This document shows positions 1-11,996 of a stretch of 64,000 nucleotides of DNA, one piece after another. Positions within the stretch are counted from its first letter, which is position 1. Each line of letters begins with the position of its first letter. The stretch lies in the NCBI GenBank assembly GCA_018343915.1, contig JABRWF010000002.1, positions 3,348,001 to 3,412,000 of the forward strand, written 5' to 3'. The notes under the pieces were generated by a model that saw only the letters and a list, made by a program, of their open reading frames with translations, was not told the origin of the DNA and did no database searches. Made by a program: the position numbers and the translations under genes. Origin of the DNA: Agroathelia rolfsii (taxonomy: Eukaryota > Basidiomycota > Agaricomycetes > Amylocorticiales > Amylocorticiaceae).

Positions 1-388
1 GCTAATGTTTAACAATTATCTCAGCCCAAAACATAACAAGCATAAGCATTACCTTTTCTTCCCTCCACGTCCACCGTGCAGACGGATCGAACCTATGCGC
101 ATTTTCGTATGAAGGCGGGGGACGGTACGCCTCCAACGCAACTGGGTCGTCAAACACAGATGGCTGCGTGGCTATAGCATCAAGATCGACGGTATGCTTC
201 GCACGTCTTCTTCTCGTGAACAAACTACCAAGTGTCGTGCTCTCGACACCTTTTTCCGCATCCGCCAGAGATAGGTCGTCTGTGTCCAAATTAGGCTTTA
301 TATCCCCGGCGCCTTCGTTCTTCTTTTCGTCTGCGTATACAATGCCGGCACTACTCACAGCGTCAGGCGGCGAAGTCTTAGAAGCCAT
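1..388 (-). CDS. MFS transporter, N-terminal part (cut by window edge)
   Basis: Only the start of this gene lies in the window. Exon 1 runs from the ATG at 388 down to 53 (112 codons). A GTAATG donor follows and a 51-nt intron ends in TTAG at position 2, so exon 2 begins at the first base. The 112 residues are a hydrophilic cytosolic N-terminus. The end of the exon, YENAHRFDPSARWTWREEK, is the segment that in fungal major-facilitator permeases of the allantoate/nicotinate/anion-cation symporter type comes just before the VRKID helix. The substrate cannot be told from this part. The family assignment rests on this pre-helix motif alone, and no membrane helix is visible. Confidence 0.7.
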
Positions 389-778
389 AATTGAAGGAGA
401 AGGGTGTGTTATGAGACTGCTCCATACCTAGCCCTAATAAACAGCTTTGATAACAAGGTAAGCGCAATTTCTCCAAAGCATTGTGCATCTGGCTTCTAAA
501 TGGCGTGCTAATCATGAGCAGTATGATCATAGCTGAATTCACAGAACAATGTTTTTGCCGAGCCTCTTTTGAGTTTGCATCCGGTCTCCTGATAACATGC
601 TGAATTGCTGCAATCCTACCACTAGACATACCTTTACTGTAGCTTGTAATAAAACTTGCGTTAAGCAGTTGTATGGCTGTTCTTTCTGCAATGTGACGAT
701 GGAAGGGCAAATTAAAACACCAGTGCAATGATGTATGATAAAGCGATGAAAAAGATTAATCTACAATAATATCAATTT
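389..778. other. Intergenic, 390 bp
   Basis: This stretch is upstream of the MFS gene and downstream of the CCT7 stop codon, both on the minus strand. It would hold the MFS promoter and the CCT7 3' UTR. A 116-codon minus-strand open frame covers most of it but shows no recognisable domain and no splice support. I see no gene here. Confidence 0.5.
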
Positions 779-2737
779 TTACCGCCTCGGCATGCCGCGT
801 CCCCGGCCTCTCAAGGCACGCTGAGCTGCTCCAGGAGGTGCTTTAGGTCCCGGATTTTGCTGAATGATGAAACATTAACTTGATATTCACAAAAATAAGA
901 AGAATTACTCACAGCCTCGCTCTGAGGGTTCCTCACAGTTTCATCAACACTAAGAATGAGGGCTGCAGCCTCAGCGGCACTGCTGATCGCATTGATCTTG
1001 ACCAAGCTAGGCTCCCAAACAAAGGCTTCCATATTGTCACGAACGCCCTCGGGTCCATCAACATCCACACCTGCCCACTTTTCGCCATTGGCATGCTTCA
1101 TCCGAAGTTTGTTGAGGATATCGGTCGAGTCCAGACCAGCATTATCGCAGATCTGGCGTGGGATGATCTCAAGGGCCTTTGCGAATGAGCTGATGATGAG
1201 CTGCAGCTTTCCAGGAATTGAAAGAGCGTATTTGCGAATATGTGCGGAGAGTTCCATCTAAGGGGAAATTGTCAGTCAAGATTTCTTCTTTTTCCCAACA
1301 AGATTATCATAGAAAAATACCTCGATGGCACCACCTCCAGCTACTACCTCGCCATTGCGCACAGCACGCTTGACAACCATGATAGCGTCATGAAGACTGC
1401 GCTCCACCTCCTCGATGAATTGCTCGGCACCACCACGCAGCAAAAGTGTGCATGTCTTCGCCTCAGGGCATTCCTCGAAAACATTGAACCGATCTCCACC
1501 AATCTGAATCTCCTCGAATTTACCACATGTGCCTAAGTGTTCACGCGTGATATCCGAGCATGTTGACTGGATAGATCCGCCCACAGCCTGGACAACCCTG
1601 CGCAGGTCGCCGGCGGGGACACGGCCGGCACAGAAGATGTCGCGATCTGCGAACCATTGTGTGGCCAGGTCACCGATGGGCAGTTTGCTGAGAACGACTT
1701 TAGCACCAGTCTTTTCGATTGCTTGGAGTTTCCGATAGATGATCTCCCATTCGGCGTCGACGATCGCCTGGTAATCCGACACGGCCTCCACGCGAACCTC
1801 AGCATTGTCCTTTTCTGCTTTGAGCTCTAGCTCAACGTTCAATGATAGGATGAGAGGGTTTTTGAAAGACTTGGGCTGTTGCTCAGCGCCGGCGTATGTG
1901 AACGTCTTTTTAAATGCGACACCACGGATCAGCTGCGAATCTTGCATACCGCCTCCAGCGATCTTCTTGACACCGATCAGAGATTCGTCCAGCTCGTCTT
2001 GATCAAGGCTTAGGACAGCATCAACGACCATGTTTGAGAAAAAAGGCTTTTCGGAGTGGATTAATTTTGAGGACATGGATGTCGACGCGCATTTGAGGAG
2101 AAGAGAACGGAATTTCCTGGTTGCATTGTCAGCACAGATTATCAAAGACACGAACGGAATATCTCATACTCTGGGTTCGACTTATCCACAGAAACCTGAA
2201 TTTCCTTGATCCTGTCGACTGCCTGAGAGAATTTAATTTTACTGCAACGGAGATCAAGTCATATCAGACATACCAGCTGCGAAGCTTGACGGAAGCCCTT
2301 CATGATGATATGTGGACTGACACCCTCTTCGATATACCCTCGGACCTCCTTGAGCATCTGTGCAGCAAGGAGCACGACACTTGTGGTTCCATCGCCAACT
2401 TCAGCGTCTTGTGCACGCGCGATGTCGACGAGCGTACGAGCAGCAGGGTGCACGATATCGAGTAGCTTGAGAATCGTAGCACCGTCGTTTGTAATCTGTG
2501 CCTCGCCACGGTCCGAGACTATCAGCTTATCCATTCCACGGGGGCCTAGTGTGCTGGAAAGTGTCTCGGAGATGGCGAGGCATGCAGAAATGTTGGATAG
2601 CAGTTGGGGGTTGCCCTGAGATGTGTCGGTACCCTCCCGAAGGAGTACGACTGTAGGTTGCTAGAGCGATCTATGTTAGATCCAGGCCCTAAATATTGAG
2701 AAAAATGAAAGAATACCATTGGTAATGGACGCTGCAT
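779..2737 (-). CDS. CCT7: T-complex protein 1 subunit eta (CCT7)
   Basis: One of the eight subunits of the cytosolic TRiC/CCT chaperonin, which folds actin, tubulin and WD-repeat proteins using ATP. Six exons: 2737-2717, 2660-2274, 2222-2170, 2116-1321, 1257-913 and 859-779, giving 560 residues, the usual length for the family. Visible group II chaperonin marks are LGPRGMDK near residue 50, NDGATILK, the ATP-binding GDGTTS, and VAGGGAIE in the returning equatorial domain. The C-terminal tail QNPG...RGRGMPRR marks the eta subunit. The start was chosen at 2737 because the short first exon (MQRPLPM) joins in frame to [12 protein letters not shown]. It is head to head with the RAD5-like gene. Confidence 0.95.
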
Positions 2738-2947
2738 CGCTTTATACCGCAGATTTTTGGGAAAGGACTGGGATGATCTGGCGACAATGAGGAAAGAAGG
2801 CGCCCTTGTCTTGCCAGCGGAAGAAAAACGCGTCGAATTGTAATCAGAGCCAGACGCGACAAGCGACCCCGACCGTGACGCGACGTTCATTAGCAGCCAC
2901 ACACATCCATACTAACAACCTTGGTCATCCAATAATTTTCTACTGGC
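2738..2947. promoter_or_regulatory. Shared divergent upstream region, CCT7 / RAD5-like gene
   Basis: Only 210 bp separate the two start codons, which point away from each other, so both promoters must lie here or overlap. No clear TATA box is visible. This is inferred from gene layout. Confidence 0.55.
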
Positions 2948-5900
2948 ATGGAACCCGAGACATCTCAGACACCTTTGTTCTTTGCTGACTCTGGGGATGA
3001 GGATGAACCCATGTATTCTGATCATGAGCAACCCAAGTTAGCAGCAGACGACCCAGCGAGCGACAATCATAGCGAGCCACGAGAGACGGCGGAGACACTT
3101 GGCACGTCTGATGCAGATGAGCCGCTCTTTCTCGCGGGTAGCGACTCTGAGGAGAAAAGTCCGTCGCCCTCGATCCAAAAGCTTACTACACGAAACAATG
3201 TCTCTGAAATCGACGGCGATAGCGATATTGACATTCTATCCGCACCCCCATCCCCACTACGAAACAAATCCCGTCCATCTCAAAATATTCTCAAAAAGCG
3301 TGCATCATCTCCGGATATACACATGGAATCGGAGCCCAGCCCTCCTGTCAAGAGACGGCGTCTTTCTTTTATAGACGTAGACGACGAGTCTTCCTCAGTT
3401 TCGTATGTCTCTCAGTTTAAAGGCGCATACATTGGCACCATAGTTGTCACAAAAGCCTGGTCGACGGTGAGAGGCAAGGGATACATCAAACCCGGAGAAA
3501 CCATCCTTGTAGAGCGTGATGAGCTTGAGGACCTAAGTGCTAAAAAGAACAAAGCTCAGGCCTCTTCCAAAGCTTCGGCCTCTAATGGAAAGAAGCAGCT
3601 TTCGATTACTTCCATGTTTAAGGCGCCCCCAAAGAAAGTGTCTCTCGCAAAAAAGAGAAAAGACCACATCATACGGCTGAGTAATTCCCGTGGCTTTGGT
3701 ACGTCATTCACCTTCCGGTTTCAGAGACTGATGCATGAGCTCATCTGGAGCAGAATTCGCACGAATACCGGAAGAGGTCGCTTCTTGGATATCTAAGCTG
3801 TTAGATATGGGTTAGGACCATTACATTGCTCCATCTTCACATTTCAAGAATCACTTAAACACAAACACTCCAGGCATGATAGAATTTCGTGGATGCACCA
3901 TGATTGATTGCCCAGATACCCTTCATTCTGGTGCAGATCTTATTGTGTCATTGGGTGTATACCTGTCTCCAATTGCTTTCAAGCCCTTGAATATTCCTTC
4001 AAAAACGGATGAAAAGGTGGATATGTATGTTCCGGGAAAAGAAACAGTTGAAGAAGAAACCCTTCGAGAGCGGAAGACATCCTTATTACGTCTATTCGAC
4101 GCTGTGGGCCTTCGTCCTCATAGAGGTAATAAAGTGCATTCAAAAGCCGAAAAATCAAAGCAGGTCCTACATGCAGATACAATGGATAAGCTTTCGCAAA
4201 GGCCAGCCGCGAGCAAGAGATATACAAAAGAAATCGTGGGAGATGGAGAAGAAGTAGAATTAGAGGGAGAGGAGCTTGGAGAAAACGATTTAGATGTGAT
4301 TTACCAAAGGTAAACCGTCCATTAAATTTATTGGATTTACGATTGAATGTTACTCGTAGAGCCCAAAAGCACGACCGGGAAATGAGCTTAATGGAACCAG
4401 TTGATACCTTTACTCTAACTCTCCGGGGTTATCAGAAGCAGGCTCTTTCGTAAGTTTATTACTCAATCATTTTTATAGCCTATTTTTTTTAACAAAAAAA
4501 ATGTAGTTGGATGTACTCCATGGAGTACCTGTCAACATCCGCAAGATCAGAGGTTTCGATGCATCCCCTTTGGAGCGAGTAAGTTTACGTTGCTTTAATA
4601 TATATCTCCTCTCAATCTGAGCCATTGGATAGATATATTTTCCCCGAAGAACCTGTCGATGGTACCATAGATCTCACCGCAGAAGAAAAGTTTTTCTACT
4701 ACAATCCATATTCCGGAGAATTGAGTCTCGAATGCCCTAAGTCCGAAAGGACATTCAAGGGCGGAATTCTGGCGTGAGTGATAATAAGTTGTTGTGCTTC
4801 AGATCCTATCACTTATTTTATTCATCTTAGAGACGGTATGTTTTGCTTATTACGCCTATTGACAAGTTCTCTGAAATCCCCCTTCGTCTTCTTCTGCGAC
4901 AGAAAGTACGTGATTTGATTATTCTTCGCAATTGCTCATACGCGCATGACTTATAGTCTTGATTCACAGTGGGAATGGGAAAGACGATTATGCTTTCATC
5001 GCTGATTCAGACAAACAGCCAAGTTGAGACTGACGGCCTGGATCAACCCTCGAAAGACCTGCCGGAGAAAAGCAATCCATTCAAATTAAAACCGAAGAAA
5101 AGAGGGCCGCCCAGAGCCACTCTCATTGTAGGGCCGACATCGTAAGGAGATAGTTCTACATTTTGCGTAGACTTCATCCTGCTCATGTATTATTAGTCTC
5201 TTGAACCAATGGGCAGAGGAGCTAGAACGATCAAGTAAACCGGGCACCTTCAACATTCTTGTATGGCACGGCCAAAATCGGCTTGACCTGGACACTGTCA
5301 TCGATGATGATGACTCTATCCCGGTCGTGGTGACGTCTTATGGCACTCTGGCCTCTGAGCACGGCAAGTTTGAAAAGGCTAACGGTGCTGGCCCCAGTAT
5401 CTTTCAGAGTATGTCTTTCAATCTTATGCTATAATATACTCTATCTTATGACAGGATCGTAGTTGAGTGGCTACGGGTCGTGCTTGATGAAGCACACCAT
5501 TGCAAGTCTCGTACTAGCAAGACAGCTCGAGCCGTGTATGCCCTAAAGGCTAGGAGGCGATGGGCAGTAACAGGCACACCTAGTATGAAGACGGTTACTC
5601 TTTTTTAGGGCTTAGTTACTGAATTTCAGCACTAGTTGTGAACCGTCTCGAAGACTTGTACAGCTTATTAAGGTTTCTGGGGCATGAGCCATGGTCGAAC
5701 TTTTCGTTCTTTAAATCGTGAGTGACCTTGGTTGACTAAGAAACGATGCAAAACACTCATGAACTACCTAGGTTCATCGTTACACCATTTCACGCTCGAG
5801 ATCCTAAAGCCATCGAAGTTGTTCAAGTCATCCTGGAAACCGTACTGCTTCGCAGGGAGAAACACTCTGTTGACACTGATGGGAAACGGATTGTTGATCT

Positions 5901-7586
5901 TCCTCCCAAAGAGGTGCGAGCCTCACAAGGCCTGTCAAATGCGCCAGATGTTAAGAGCTCCTTTTAGATAACAGTCGAAGCTCTCGAATTTTCGCCTCTG
6001 GAAAGGAAGATATACGATTCGTTGTTCGACTACGCCAAGAGGGACTTTGATAATCTTGCCGCACGTAATCTAGTTAACATGAACTATACGCATATATTGG
6101 CGTTACTCATGCGGTATATCAGTTTCTCGGAATTTTCTTCGTCTGGGATTTCCTTCTGAAGATGTGATTGTAGATTGCGACGCGCTGTTCTACATCCTTC
6201 GCTGGTAATTTCGGGAGCAGAATCTAGTGATGACAAGAACCGGGATGACGGAGCGGTTGATGTCGACGCACTCATCAAGCAGTTCACAACAGGAGAAAAT
6301 GCCGGCCCGGATACTACCGCAGATACAAAACCAAACGTCTACGCCGAGAACATACTCACGAACCTCAATGATGCAGAAGAAGAATGTCCCATTTGTCTAG
6401 ATGTCATGGAAATCCCGATGATCGTACCCGGCTGTATGCATAAATGGTATTCTTTCTCTTTCAAGCTGGATCGATCCGTGCTGACGGTGGCACATTTTTA
6501 TAAAGCTGCAAGGACTGTATCACCAGCTATCTAGAGAATTGTTCACAGAAGGGTGAGCAGCCACGATGTCCCATATGCTCGCAAGGTCCGGTACAGGTGA
6601 ATTTTGACTCTGTATAACAAGAGTATCCACTTTGATGACACTGAAATAAAATAATTTGGACTAGGCCAGCGAGCTCTTGGAGGTCGTTCGTTCTAAGAAG
6701 GACACTTCTCTCTCTAGTTCTCAACCCGCACCCGAGGTGACGCTTCTGCGGAACAACTTTCAATCGTCTACAAAGCTTAATGCTTTGGTCAAGAATCTCC
6801 GTACGTTCTGGGAAAGGATATATTTATGCTCACGCAATTTATCTTTGAGTATCTTGAACAGGAAAAATACGTGATCAAGACCCATGTTTCAGAGCCGTTG
6901 TGTTTTCCCAATTTACTAGCTTCCTGGACTTGATTGAGATTGTCCTCAAGCGTGAAGACCTCGATTGGTATCGTTTTGATGGATCGATGGACGTGAAGAA
7001 GCGAAATGCAGCTATCAAAGAGTTTAGGGCGCCGTCTCAGCATCCGAAGGTGTTGATCATTAGTCTCAAGGCTGGGGGTGTTGGGCTGAATGTACGTCGT
7101 CCCATTAGTATTCTCCTTAGCGACAGGACTGAGGATAAGTCCAGTTGACCACCGCTAATTACGTTTTCATGGTAAGTCAAAATGCACGTTCGAAGTTGTT
7201 ATCAGTCTTATTCTGTAACTTTAGATGGACTGTTGGTGGAATGCGGCGATTGAGAATCAAGGTACGGACAAATGTGCCTCGCCTTTGGAGGACGATTGAT
7301 TTACTGCCTTCCCTCTCTTCACTTTAGCTATTGATCGTGTGCACCGTCTTGGACAAGAAAAGACGGTCTATGTGAAACATTTCATTGTTAGTAGTAGCCC
7401 TTAGATCCTGTCTTTCTTCGATGTTATTCAAAATGCTTCCAGGTTTCAGACACTATCGAGGGTCAAATCCGTCGGATACAAGAACGCAAAACGGCGTTGA
7501 CCAAAGAAGCCTTCCGGGGTGGAAAGCGCGGCGAGGCTGATTCGGAGAGTTTGGAGAATCTCAAGATTATGTTTGGACAAGCATAA
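2948..7586 (+). CDS. RAD5: RAD5/HLTF-like DNA repair helicase and ubiquitin ligase
   Basis: Nuclear SNF2-family ATPase with a RING finger. In this family Rad5/HLTF poly-ubiquitinates PCNA and remodels stalled forks. My model has 22 exons and 1141 residues: 2948-3698, 3754-3810, 3874-4309, 4360-4449, 4507-4578, 4633-4773, 4831-4835, 4903-4905, 4970-5141, 5197-5408, 5463-5582, 5636-5717, 5772-5913, 5968-6113, 6174-6446, 6506-6596, 6665-6800, 6862-7091, 7145-7171, 7225-7261, 7328-7386, 7443-7586. The order is an acidic N-terminus with a KRRR patch, a HIRAN domain (about 155-200), a helicase with motif I DEMGMGKT (517-524) and LDEAHH (about 655), and a C3HC4 RING between helicase halves (about 881-930, CPIC...CPIC). 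The C-terminal helicase has [17 protein letters not shown] and HRLGQ. The acceptor at 5463 is the least certain boundary. Confidence 0.92.
4831..4905 (+). other. Two consecutive micro-exons (5 nt and 3 nt) in the RAD5-like gene
   Basis: Exon 7 is AGACG (4831-4835), between a TTAG acceptor and a GTATGT donor. Exon 8 is AAA (4903-4905), between CGACAG and GTACGT. Joining exon 6 (ending GGAATTCTGGC), AGACG, AAA and exon 9 (TGGGAATGGG) spells ADEMGMGKT, the near-invariant SNF2 motif I. Leaving out AAA keeps the frame but replaces Glu-Met with Val. The boundaries are inferred from motif conservation and consensus splice sites, not from transcripts. Confidence 0.75.
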
Positions 7587-8077
7587 CTAAAGTACATTTA
7601 TACCTATACCTTCATCTAATTGCTTTGTGTAGTTTTCCGTGCATTCAGTACGGCGTCAGTACGATAAGCGGATAATAGAGGCGTGGGTGTGAAGGGGTGT
7701 GTGTGATCGGCATCACGTCGCATGACGCGGGTGACGCGCACATAAGCGTTCAAGTGAATTGCAATTTGGCGAACGACTACGAACGTGCAAATGGAGATGC
7801 CAGGTCCCAACTCTTTTCTTGCGGTAAAACCAAAATGGGACGAGAGTCCTATAGCAAACTGCTATCCACATGGACCTTTACCATCATCTACATTCTGTCT
7901 GCGTCGAAATGATGCCCCTTTTGCCTATCCTCCCTCTGCCGATGCCGCCCTTGCGAGAAGCGATAGCACGTTCTTCCTCATCCACACAATACGCCCTGTC
8001 TACCTGCGCTATTTCCCAGTATATATATCACCTATCATGTGCACCCGATTTCTTTGGCCCTCCTTCCCGCTGCAGTC
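7587..8077. other. Intergenic, 491 bp
   Basis: RAD5-like 3' UTR followed by the promoter of the sphingomyelinase-like gene. No coding signal beyond short chance frames. Confidence 0.5.
8020..8028 (+). promoter_or_regulatory. TATA box of the sphingomyelinase-like gene
   Basis: TATATATAT starting 58 bp before the ATG at 8078. It is the clearest TATA element next to a gene in this half of the window. Transcription would start very close to the start codon, giving a short leader. Confidence 0.45.
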
Positions 8078-11000
8078 ATGAGGCTACTCTCCACGGTACT
8101 GTCGCTGGGCGTGGTAGCTGTTCCCCAGGCTTGGGCTGCTCGTAGCTCCAACGGATCCTCGAGCATTGTCCCATCTGCCTTTACCGTGCCTGGTGCTTTC
8201 CCGACCACCGCGTACAGCAAGTACTACAACTCGCCCACGGCTACTTCAGCCCAGGTGCAGCCCGTCATCTCGGATCCAGTCACAGTGCGTTTGCAGAATG
8301 GGCTATTTCTCAAGTTTGAGACTTACACCTCAATTGCTGTAGCATAAAGTGTACCCGCTGGCCTTGACGGACCCCGATACCATTCCCCAAAATGATACGG
8401 CGGACCCACACCCTCTACCACCGGTGGCATCTAAATCTGCGATCTACCAAGCTGCCTATCAGCAAATCCTGTCCATCGCCAATAGCACATCCTTGAACGG
8501 CGAATGCTCTAAATGCGTCGCCGCTCTGGAGGTAGCCAAGTTTGTCGCTCTTGCTGCTCCCAGCGAAGGGCCCGCACTGGCCGTAGCTCTATGCGAATAC
8601 TTTGACTTCTCGAGTACATGCGAACAGACGTATGGCGGTCTTGCCTTTGGCTCTGTCATCACGCAGGTTGCTGGATTTTCGGATATGGCGGGGATTGATG
8701 GACAGGTATGCACACAGCCTCTTTTCTTCCTATTCTACCACATATCCTCACGTTCTTATACATTGTTAGTACCTCTGCCATACTTTCCTGAGCCTTTGCC
8801 CTGTTCCTGCGACGCCTGCTCTGGACTTGGATAACTGGTTCGCAAAGCCAAAGCCAAATCCTCTGCCTCCTCCCAAGACACCTAGTGGAGAGAAACTGAA
8901 CATTCTGCACATCTCGGATCTTCACCTCGATGCCCGTATGTTATCCTTGCTTTGTTGATTTAACCTGGAAATTCACGATTGTGCATTTTGCTGGCAGGGT
9001 ATGCTACCGGCTCGGAGGCAAACTGCAGCAGCAGCCTCTGCTGTCGTGCCAATAACTTTAACAAAGCGAGCCCTGACACGCCTCTATTCCCTGCCCCGCG
9101 ATTTGGCGCATATTCCTGGTGTGTTAATGTTTGCAAGTTTTTCTTTCATTTTGAGCTCATGTTTTGTTTCTTCAGCGACTCGCCTTTGGCGCTTGCCATG
9201 GCCGCCATGCAGGCTATTCCTCCTTTGATCGGTGGATCCCCCTATTTCACACTTTTCACGGGCGATTTGGTCAGTCATGACCCAGAAAATGAGCTCTCAC
9301 AGTATGTTTATTTGTCATTTTCGGTGCATTGGTACTCATCCGTAGTCTTTAGATCTTTTGTGGAGTACACTGAGGTAGATCAATATCACTGCCCCCTTTC
9401 ATGTTGTGTCTAATATGAGGATGATTGTAGACGATCGTCTTTGAGATGTTCAAGCAATGGCTTGGTAATGCCCCACTGTATGCGACACTTGGGAATCACG
9501 ACAGCTATAATCAGTTGGTTTTTATTTTATTTTATGCACAGACTTCTGAGACCTCGTTTTGATCATGCTGTTCTGAACCTATAGAGCACAAGCCTCGTCT
9601 CTGAGTATGCCTGACGGTTTCGCCCAAGAATACACTTGGTAAGTGGATACTCACCCATGCATGCGTATGTCGCTTTAATTAGTTGTCCGATAAAGGAATT
9701 ACGATCACGTATCTGGTCTTTGGTCCCAGGAAGGCTGGCTTCCCGAAAACGCTGTTCAATATGCTGCCACGCATTATGGCGCATATGCCGTCCAACGTGC
9801 TGACGGACTGAAGATCATCTCACTGGACACGAATCTTTGTGTGTATCTCGATAGTTTCATAAACATTTCCATATCTTATTTGGCATCCGGTTTCTAGGGT
9901 ACCGGTACGAATCAACTAAAGACATGGTCACTCCTCGTTGCTAACTTCAAACGGGGTCCACAGAGTCAACTACTTCAACTACATCAACATGTCGAACTCG
10001 GACCCTTCAGGGATTCTGCGCTTCTTGACGGACGAGTTACAAGACTCAGAAGACGCCAACGAACGAGGTAAATTCTAATTGAGAACATTATCATCAAAAT
10101 ACTGACTTCGCATTCTACAGTTTGGATCATGGGTCACGTGCTCAGTGGATGGGATGGCACCAATGGTTTGCTGCCGCCAACGAACTTGTTCTACCAGATC
10201 GTCGATAGGTACTCGCATATCATCGCTTCCATCTTCTGGGGACATACGCATGAGGATCAGATGTCGGTGCGTTCATAGTCGCAGCATAAACTTTTTTTTT
10301 TTTTTTTTTACATCAATCTCAACCCCTTGTAACAGATTTTCTACGCTAACAATGCGACCAACATCAGCGAGGCGACGGCTCAGAATGTTGCCTGGGTGTG
10401 TTCGCTCATTTTCAACTGTTAAACATTTCGTCTAATAAATATCAAACATAGATTGGTCCATCTTTGACGCCGCTCACGAATCTGAACTCTGGCTTCCGTT
10501 TATACGAAGTGGACTCTGCTGTAAGCCATCAACAATGATATACATGTGATCTGATCTATTTTGAGATATAAATTTACATATTTTCTGTACAGACATTTGA
10601 GATTATCGATGCTCACACGTTCGTATCTTGTTACTTTTGTTTTTGTTCTTCTCTGACAAGACCAACGGAAATAAATAGGTGGAAAGCCGATGTCAACTCC
10701 TTCTCCGCCCTGGACTCGCAGCTTGAATACGGGCCCGTTTATTCTTACGAGTATAATACTCGCGAGGCGTACGGGCAGAGCTTCGAATGGGGCGCTTCGG
10801 ATCCATTGAACGCGACCTGGTGGCACAAGGTCACCGAGGCGATGGAGGCGAATAGCACACTGGTTACGGTACGTCACTTCTTCATGCACCGAGGAGCACA
10901 TTTTAATTTGTCTGTTTTAATTGATTTATTTTTGTGCTTGTAGACATTCAATACGTACCAAGGCAAGAGCTCGATTCGCAGCCCAAGCTGCACAGGCGAG

Positions 11001-11090
11001 TGTATTCCTGCCAAGATTTGCTACATTCGTAGCGGTTCGAGTTCGCTCGCGGTACAGAATTGTCCTTCAGGTTACGGCTCTGTGCAATAA
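8078..11090 (+). CDS. Acid sphingomyelinase-like phosphodiesterase, secreted
   Basis: Predicted to hydrolyse sphingomyelin-type phosphodiesters in the vacuole or outside the cell. 17 exons, 677 residues: 8078-8284, 8343-8705, 8770-8935, 8998-9118, 9176-9301, 9353-9374, 9431-9513, 9585-9638, 9696-9838, 9898-9904, 9964-10067, 10121-10266, 10336-10395, 10452-10520, 10593-10618, 10679-10868, 10944-11090. A signal peptide (MRLLSTVLSLGVVAVPQAWA) comes first. A saposin-B-like region follows with paired cysteines (CSKC, ALCEYF, STCEQ, LC). The calcineurin-like metal-binding motifs are then seen in order: ISDLHLD, FTGDLVSHD, LGNHDS, GHVLSGWDG and WGHTHED. The late cysteines and the tail match the sphingomyelinase C-terminal domain. 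Exon 10 is only 7 nt. Fungal substrate preference is unknown. Confidence 0.9.
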
Positions 11091-11783
11091 ATAAATAAAT
11101 GAAAAATAGCGTCTTCTACCTTTTTACATGGCAGCACAGCACTTATTTCTTTCAACTAGACGTCCTTTTTATTACTGTAAACGAGACGCAGTTTAAAGTC
11201 ATTTGTAGCTTAATCATTCCTAGGAGGATTTTAAGTTCATTCATGGTCGTTCTTCTAGCCAGTTCCACTGGAGGCCTCCTCGCTGCTGGAAGTGACGGTC
11301 TTTTGCTTGAGAATACACTTGAATCACACCATGTTGGTTCCCGGAACGAGTTATTTCCCAGGATCTTAGGCTAAAGAGCCGATAGGTCAGCAGCAGTTTG
11401 GGGGAAACATGAGCGTATGATCGGTCTGCCTCAGGCCCGAGGAGACTACAGTGGTGTGCAAAAAAAAAAAAAAATCCACCCCTAATTTGTTGATTTCCAC
11501 TACTTCTGTACAAATTCATGCCAAATAAAAATTCATGTGATATACTGTAGAACCGATTGGGATGTCTGTAACATCAGAATCTCAATGCCTTCTGTGATAG
11601 GCTAGATATGGACAAGGCAAATTTAATCGGATTTCCTAAGTCTGGGATCTGAATTTATTTTGAAGTGCTCTTATTTTTTATGGAGAGCAAAAACACTACA
11701 GAAGGTCAAAATAAAATCTGCTCGGATTGAATATTTTCTCTTGAGCTTGGAGAATTCCCAAAAGTTGGCCAAATTTGTATCAG
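11091..11783. other. Intergenic, about 690 bp
   Basis: 3' flank of the sphingomyelinase-like gene. It contains a 14-A homopolymer near 11461. Short frames show no domain, and no gene is supported. Confidence 0.45.
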
Positions 11784-11996
11784 AAGCCGAACCTATCACT
11801 TCTCCCAGATGGCAGGATAAATCTCATCAAGCAACATATGGACTTTCTCGTGGGTCCAGCACTTCCGTTCCTACGCCAGGTAGTGCTCTATGGCCGATGG
11901 AACGGTGATGCACTAGAACAAGTGAAAGTATCTCTGCCGGTTTTACACGGTCGGGGCTGCGATGTGGTGTACGCAGATGGATCGGCAGTGGATTAG
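11784..11996 (+). pseudogene. Decayed 3' end of the F-box-like tandem family
   Basis: About 70 codons ending at a TAG at 11996 match the last exon portion of the genes at 12502 and 14448. Shared blocks in order are PNLSLLPD, MDFLVGPALPFLRQVV, YGRW and RGCDVVYADG. The N-terminal F-box-like half and the central region are missing upstream, where the sequence breaks into short unrelated frames. It is a 5'-truncated third copy left by local duplication, and the intact neighbours serve as the reference for the loss. Confidence 0.7.

Noticed and set aside
378..728. 116-codon minus-strand frame upstream of the MFS gene
   Set aside because: No domain, no splice structure. Sits in the expected promoter/3' UTR space.
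10500..10901. 133-codon minus-strand frame
   Set aside because: Overlaps exons and introns of the sphingomyelinase-like gene on the other strand and has no recognisable content.
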